A stretch of DNA of 9,433 bases from Holosporaceae bacterium (GTDB taxonomy: Bacteria; Pseudomonadota; Alphaproteobacteria; UBA3830): assembly GCA_031284345.1 (NCBI GenBank), contig JAITAC010000109.1, positions 1 through 9,433 on the forward strand, read 5' to 3'. A model generated the notes under the pieces. It was given only the letters and a program-made list of their open reading frames with translations. It did not search any database and was not told the origin of the DNA. Position 1 is the first letter of the stretch, and the number at the start of each line of letters is the position of its first letter. A program made the position numbers and the translations under genes. This document shows, one piece after another, positions 6,619-9,433 of this stretch.

Positions 6619-6736
6619 ATTGACTTGGTCTGGGATGATCAGATCGTTTTGGTTGCCTTTTGGGTGTTAAGAGCGGGAAAAAAACCGTTTCTTAGGGGTA
6701 TACCCATTGGTGCTTTATAATTATTCGGAGGAAAAA

Positions 6737-6934
6737 GTGCCCAAGTTAAAAACAAAAAGTTCAGCGAAGAAGCGATTTAATTTTACTGCTTCCGGCAATG
6801 TTATAGCTCAACCTGCCTACAAGAGGCATAATCTGCGAAAGCGTTCCCAGAAAATGAAGAGACAGTCTCGGGGAACGATGGTTTTGAATGCTTCCGATGT
6901 GAAGAACATCGTCAAATATATGCCTTATAGATAG
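6737..6934 (+). CDS. rpmI: 50S ribosomal protein L35
   Basis: The product is 65 residues, the normal length for bL35, a small basic protein of the large ribosomal subunit. It begins [14 protein letters not shown], the family signature, followed by a [18 protein letters not shown] core and an [16 protein letters not shown] tail. The start is GTG at 6737, fixed by the conserved MPK beginning and by the strong GGAGG at 6727-6731 five bases upstream. A longer frame from TTG 6707 would add ten residues that no L35 has. rplT follows after 10 bases with its own GGGAG overlapping the L35 stop, so the pair is an operon. Confidence 0.97.
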   Translation: MPKLKTKSSAKKRFNFTASGNVIAQPAYKRHNLRKRSQKMKRQSRGTMVLNASDVKNIVKYMPYR

Positions 6935-6944
6935 GGAGAAAATA

Positions 6945-7301
6945 ATGTCACGAATAAAAAGGGGCGTAACAGCACACGCGCGTCATAGAAAAGTATTAAA
7001 TCTTTCCAAAGGGTACAGAGGGCGTTCCAGCACCTGCTATCGTGCCGCTCTGGAAAGGCTAGAGAAAGCAATGCAGTATGCCTATCGAGATAGGCGCAAT
7101 CGCCGGAGAGATCTTCGCGAGCTTTGGATTGTGAGGATAAACGCCGCAGTCCGTGAGTATGGATTAAAGTATTCGCAGTTCATATATGGGTTATCGAAGG
7201 CAAGTATATCTTTAGATCGAAAAATTTTAGCGGAGTTAGCAGTAAATGACAAAATGGCATTTGCCGAGATCGTGCAGAGGGTGAAATCTGTCCTTGCTTA
7301 A
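6945..7301 (+). CDS. rplT: 50S ribosomal protein L20
   Basis: The product is 118 residues, the usual length of bL20, a primary 23S rRNA binding protein essential for early assembly of the large subunit and often the autorepressor of its own operon. Recognisable segments are [18 protein letters not shown], the basic [21 protein letters not shown] helix, [21 protein letters not shown], and the RNA-binding C-terminal region [30 protein letters not shown] 6945 has GGGAG at 6934-6938. In most genomes pheS follows; here a DksA gene does. A short GTTAT/ATAAC hairpin (7302-7315) starts directly after the stop but has no T-run. Confidence 0.97.
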   Translation: MSRIKRGVTAHARHRKVLNLSKGYRGRSSTCYRAALERLEKAMQYAYRDRRNRRRDLRELWIVRINAAVREYGLKYSQFIYGLSKASISLDRKILAELAVNDKMAFAEIVQRVKSVLA

Positions 7302-7330
7302 GTTATGTATATAACCGTTTGGAGGAGAGT

Positions 7331-7756
7331 ATGGAAAATAAAATTTGTGAGTTGCCAGATGGCTATGAGCCATCTGATGACGAGGAGTTTATGAATGACA
7401 ACCAACGTGAATACTTTAGGCGCAAATTGATCTGCTGGAGAATAGATTTAACCAAAGACAACGAAGAAGTTATAAAATATTTGCGGGAAGAAGGAAAAAG
7501 TTGCACAGATTCCATCGACAGAGCCACCACGGAAGCGGATTTGACCTATGAGCTCCGCAGCAAAGAAAGAGCGAGAAAGTTAATCAGTAAAATAGATGAT
7601 GCACTGGCGCGCATAAAAAGCTGCACCTACGGCTACTGCGAAGAAACCGGGGAACCGATTTCGTTAAAAAGACTGCAGGCACGTCCGGTGGCTACGCTAA
7701 GTATCGAAGCGCAAGAACGTCACGAAAAACAAGAACGTGTACAGAAGGACGAGTAG
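7331..7756 (+). CDS. dksA: RNA polymerase-binding transcription factor DksA, zinc-less type
   Basis: The product is 141 residues. DksA enters the RNA polymerase secondary channel and, with ppGpp, lowers rRNA transcription and activates amino-acid genes during starvation. The coiled-coil tip motif is intact: D60-S-I-D63-R-A65, matching the functional DxxDxA of Escherichia coli DksA. The globular domain keeps only one of four zinc ligands: C103 is present, while the other three positions are T106, S124 and A127. This C-T-S-A pattern and the RLQARP...SIEAQERHEKQ tail are usual for alphaproteobacterial DksA, so the protein is probably functional without zinc. The start is ATG 7331 with GGAGGAG at 7321-7327. 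A frame four residues longer would begin inside the Shine-Dalgarno. lepB follows after 23 bases. Confidence 0.92.
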   Translation: MENKICELPDGYEPSDDEEFMNDNQREYFRRKLICWRIDLTKDNEEVIKYLREEGKSCTDSIDRATTEADLTYELRSKERARKLISKIDDALARIKSCTYGYCEETGEPISLKRLQARPVATLSIEAQERHEKQERVQKDE

Positions 7757-7779
7757 TTCGAATAGTTAAGGAGTAAAGT

Positions 7780-8598
7780 ATGTCCGAAAAAAATAATAGC
7801 GAAAGTGATGATCAAAAAGCTACTTGCTTGGATATCGTGTTTTCAAAAATTGGATATTCAAAAAAGAACTTCAAAGAAGATCTTCGCTTCTTGGTAATAT
7901 TTCTGTTGGTGTTTGCGACCATTAGATTCTTTGTCTACGACTATTTTATTATTCCGTCCAGCTCGATGGTGCCGTCTTTGCTCATAGGCGATATGCCGCT
8001 GGTGGAAAAATGGGTTTACGGCTATAGTAAGCACAGCATCTGGTTTAGTCCGAATTTTTTTTCCGGCAGAATTGGCAAAGAAAATCGTCCTAACCGAGGA
8101 GAAGTTATTGTCTTTAAGTCTCCGGAGGACAACGATACCAACGTCATTAAGCGCGTCATAGCCGTTCCAGGCGACAAAATTAGTGTGAAAAATGGCATAA
8201 TTCGTGTGAACGGAGTCGATGCCCAAATCACCTTTCAAAAAAGAATGATATACCATGACATAAGACAAAAAACACGTCACGAACTGGTTATCTATACGGA
8301 AAAACTTCCGCTGTCGGACACTCCAGAGCATACCGTCGCCTACTTCGAGCCGTCAAATAATTCGGAAGCTAATCATTTCGCCGAAATCACTGTTCCGGAA
8401 GGCTATTACTTCGTCATGGGAGATAATCGTGACTTCTCTAAAGATTCTAGATGCGGACTCGGCATGGTGCCTGAAGAAAATCTAATGGGAAAAGCTATCC
8501 GCACCATCTACTCCATAGATAACGGCGTAAAATTATGGGAGCCTTGGCTGTGGCTGCAAAACATAAGATATAATAGGATTTTGAAAAAAATAATCTAA
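7780..8598 (+). CDS. lepB: Signal peptidase I
   Basis: The product is 272 residues, an inner-membrane serine protease that removes signal peptides from exported proteins, facing the periplasm. An acidic cytoplasmic N-terminus (1-35) is followed by one membrane segment (about 36-53). Next is the catalytic-serine motif IIPSSSMVPSL (57-67, S62), then GDMPLVEKWVYGYS, then the catalytic-lysine motif NVIKRVIAVPGDKI (121-134, K124), and the C-terminal box MGDNRDFSKDSR. The YGYS and FFSGRI segments are typical of alphaproteobacterial enzymes. ATG 7780 has AAGGAG at 7768-7773. Its TAA (8596-8598) directly abuts the rnc start, so lepB-rnc is cotranscribed. This peptidase does not mature the Pal lipoprotein, which would need LspA. 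Confidence 0.95.
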   Translation: MSEKNNSESDDQKATCLDIVFSKIGYSKKNFKEDLRFLVIFLLVFATIRFFVYDYFIIPSSSMVPSLLIGDMPLVEKWVYGYSKHSIWFSPNFFSGRIGKENRPNRGEVIVFKSPEDNDTNVIKRVIAVPGDKISVKNGIIRVNGVDAQITFQKRMIYHDIRQKTRHELVIYTEKLPLSDTPEHTVAYFEPSNNSEANHFAEITVPEGYYFVMGDNRDFSKDSRCGLGMVPEENLMGKAIRTIYSIDNGVKLWEPWLWLQNIRYNRILKKII

Positions 8599-9282
8599 AT
8601 GGATAATGTACTAAAATTACAGGATATTATTGGATATAAATTCATATCTCACGACATGATTTCTGTGGCATTGTCCCATCCGGGGAGGAAAAAACACGAA
8701 AAAGATTTCTCCAGAAAATTTGAAAAATTAGAATTTCTCGGAGATCGTGTTCTGGGGCTCTCGTTGGTGGATTTTATGTACAATAATTTTTCCTATGACT
8801 CCGAAGGAGAATTAGCCATAAGAATCGCTTCGCTGGCAGGCACAGATTTCCTGATAAAATTGGCAAAAAAAACAAAAATTATCGATTGTTTTTCCATTCC
8901 TCGGGATTTTTTTGTGTCTCTCAACAAAAATTCCTCCTCCATTGCCGATATGATGGAAGCAGTATTCGGAGCGATATTTTTGGACTCCAACTTTGAAACT
9001 GCGCAAAAAATAATCGTGAATTTATGGGGAAACGACATATATCGGGGGATCCATAAAACCAAAGACGCCAAAACCAGACTTCAGGAGTTGGTGCAGGCAA
9101 AAAATTCTGAGCTCCCGTCCTACCGAATGATAAAAATGGCCGGAGAGCCTCATGATCCGATTTTCGAGATAGAAGTTTCCGCCTGTGGAAAATCTTCCAT
9201 TGGCTATGGAGGATCCAAAAAAAATGCCGAGCACGACGCCGCCGAAAAAATGGTGGAAATTTTGGAACATCAAGACGTGTAA
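8599..9282 (+). CDS. rnc: Ribonuclease III
   Basis: The product is 227 residues, the double-strand-specific endonuclease that processes rRNA precursors and many mRNAs. The nuclease domain (1 to about 145) carries the signature KLEFLGDRVLGL with E42, E45 and D49, and a second metal-binding pair D117/E120 in IADMMEAVFGAIFLD. A double-stranded-RNA-binding domain (about 155-225) starts TRLQELVQAKNS and ends with GYGGSKKNAEHDAAEKMV. Length and catalytic residues are normal. ATG 8599 follows the lepB stop with no spacer and no Shine-Dalgarno is visible, so translation is probably coupled to lepB. The alphaproteobacterial order is usually lepB-rnc-era; era is not seen in the 151 bases that follow. 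Confidence 0.96.
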   Translation: MDNVLKLQDIIGYKFISHDMISVALSHPGRKKHEKDFSRKFEKLEFLGDRVLGLSLVDFMYNNFSYDSEGELAIRIASLAGTDFLIKLAKKTKIIDCFSIPRDFFVSLNKNSSSIADMMEAVFGAIFLDSNFETAQKIIVNLWGNDIYRGIHKTKDAKTRLQELVQAKNSELPSYRMIKMAGEPHDPIFEIEVSACGKSSIGYGGSKKNAEHDAAEKMVEILEHQDV

Positions 9283-9298
9283 TAGTTCACGAGGTATG

Positions 9299-9399
9299 AT
9301 ACCAGGTCCCATCTCTGATTTGCCATTGTCGACTGGGTAGCGACTGGTAGAGTACGAACTTCGCAAATTGTTTTGATAATTCAAAATGGGATCTGGTAT
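9299..9399. repeat. 14-bp inverted repeat enclosing a structured spacer after rnc
   Basis: ATACCAGGTCCCAT (9299-9312) and ATGGGATCTGGTAT (9386-9399) are reverse complements with one difference that still pairs as G-U in RNA. After one mismatch the outer flank can add four more pairs. The 73-base spacer contains a short direct repeat, GACTGGGTAG (9331-9340) and GACTGGTAG (9342-9350). ACCAG and CCCA of the left arm can alternatively pair with CTGGT (9344-9348) and TGGG (9334-9337). It starts 16 bases after the rnc stop. It may be a structured transcript end, a small RNA, or a dispersed palindromic element; none is proven. Confidence 0.5.
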
Positions 9400-9402
9400 A
9401 AT
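9373..9402 (+). promoter_or_regulatory. Sigma70-type promoter pointing out of the window
   Basis: TTGATA (9373-9378) and a perfect TATAAT (9397-9402) are 18 bases apart, and the TGG at 9394-9396 supplies an extended -10. This is the best promoter in the window. The start of transcription would be near 9409, and what it drives lies beyond the right edge. An ATG at 9403 is too close to the -10 to be a normal start. The right arm of the 9299-9399 inverted repeat overlaps the -10. Confidence 0.6.
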
Positions 9403-9433
9403 ATGTGGCTTTCCCCTCTCCAACGGTGTGTGG

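Larger units (their letters stand above)
6431..6736. other. Gap between hcp and rpmI with no convincing gene
   Basis: This stretch of about 306 bases is strongly AT-rich. It begins with a large hairpin (6440-6513), has a possible -10 element at 6613-6618, and ends with a GGGTATACCC palindrome (6696-6705) and the rpmI ribosome site. An 82-codon frame from a GTG at 6472 to 6720 is open but has no ribosome binding site; its start lies in the hairpin loop and its product resembles nothing I recognise, so I do not call it a gene. It could be a decayed gene. In many bacteria infC occupies the place upstream of rpmI; nothing here resembles its C-terminus. Confidence 0.6.

Noticed and set aside
6620..6625. 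TTGACT as a -35 box for rpmI
   Set aside because: No acceptable -10 hexamer occurs 16-19 bases downstream (the sequence there is around ATCGTT).
6696..6705. GGGTATACCC palindrome upstream of rpmI
   Set aside because: It is an exact 10-bp palindrome, but it is short, without flanking symmetry and with no known link to L20 control; noted only as part of the gap.
6472..6720. An 82-codon + strand frame between hcp and rpmI starting with GTG
   Set aside because: It has no ribosome binding site, its start falls in the loop of the 6440-6513 hairpin, its composition is that of AT-rich non-coding DNA, and the product is unrecognisable. A decayed gene is possible but unsupported.
9022..9423. A 133-codon - strand frame covering the rnc 3' end and the right-hand gap
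   Set aside because: Most of it is antisense to the RNase III RNA-binding domain, and the remainder reads through the inverted-repeat region; no recognisable protein.

Overview
The window reads as a compact stretch of an alphaproteobacterial chromosome, moderately AT-rich, with every convincing gene on the + strand. The alphaproteobacterial placement rests on three things: the zinc-less DksA with its typical C-terminal pattern (RLQARP...TLSIEAQERHE), the LepB with its YGYS...FFSGRI segment, and the adjacent lepB-rnc pair. A host-associated lineage such as Holosporales is an inference from the type VI secretion genes sitting among housekeeping genes. It is not shown by the sequence.

Layout: (1) 1-133 may hold the tail of an upstream reading frame; (2) 126-701 is a small DedA-family membrane protein; (3) 799-1296 is the peptidoglycan-associated lipoprotein Pal, preceded by an extended -10 promoter and lacking its usual tolB and cpoB neighbours; (4) 1390-3474 is the replication-restart helicase PriA; (5) 3561-6430 is a type VI secretion island: one gene encoding TssB fused to TssC (both sheath subunits in one chain, joined by an Ala/Pro/Gly-rich linker), then an Hcp-like tube protein; (6) 6431-6736 is a roughly 300-base gap with a large imperfect hairpin; (7) 6737-7301 is rpmI-rplT (L35-L20) without infC upstream or pheS downstream; (8) 7331-9282 is dksA-lepB-rnc; (9) 9283-9433 has no clear gene but holds a 100-base inverted-repeat structure and a good sigma70-type promoter pointing out of the window.

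The most notable item is the TssB-TssC fusion. TssB and TssC normally form a 1:1 heterodimer that builds the contractile sheath, and Hcp builds the tube inside it. Here the window supplies sheath and tube as a two-gene module. There is no ClpV, baseplate, membrane-complex or spike gene in the window. The remaining parts must be encoded elsewhere, or the module does something reduced or different. The other genes serve envelope integrity (DedA, Pal, LepB), DNA restart (PriA), the ribosome (L35, L20), RNA processing (RNase III) and growth control (DksA).
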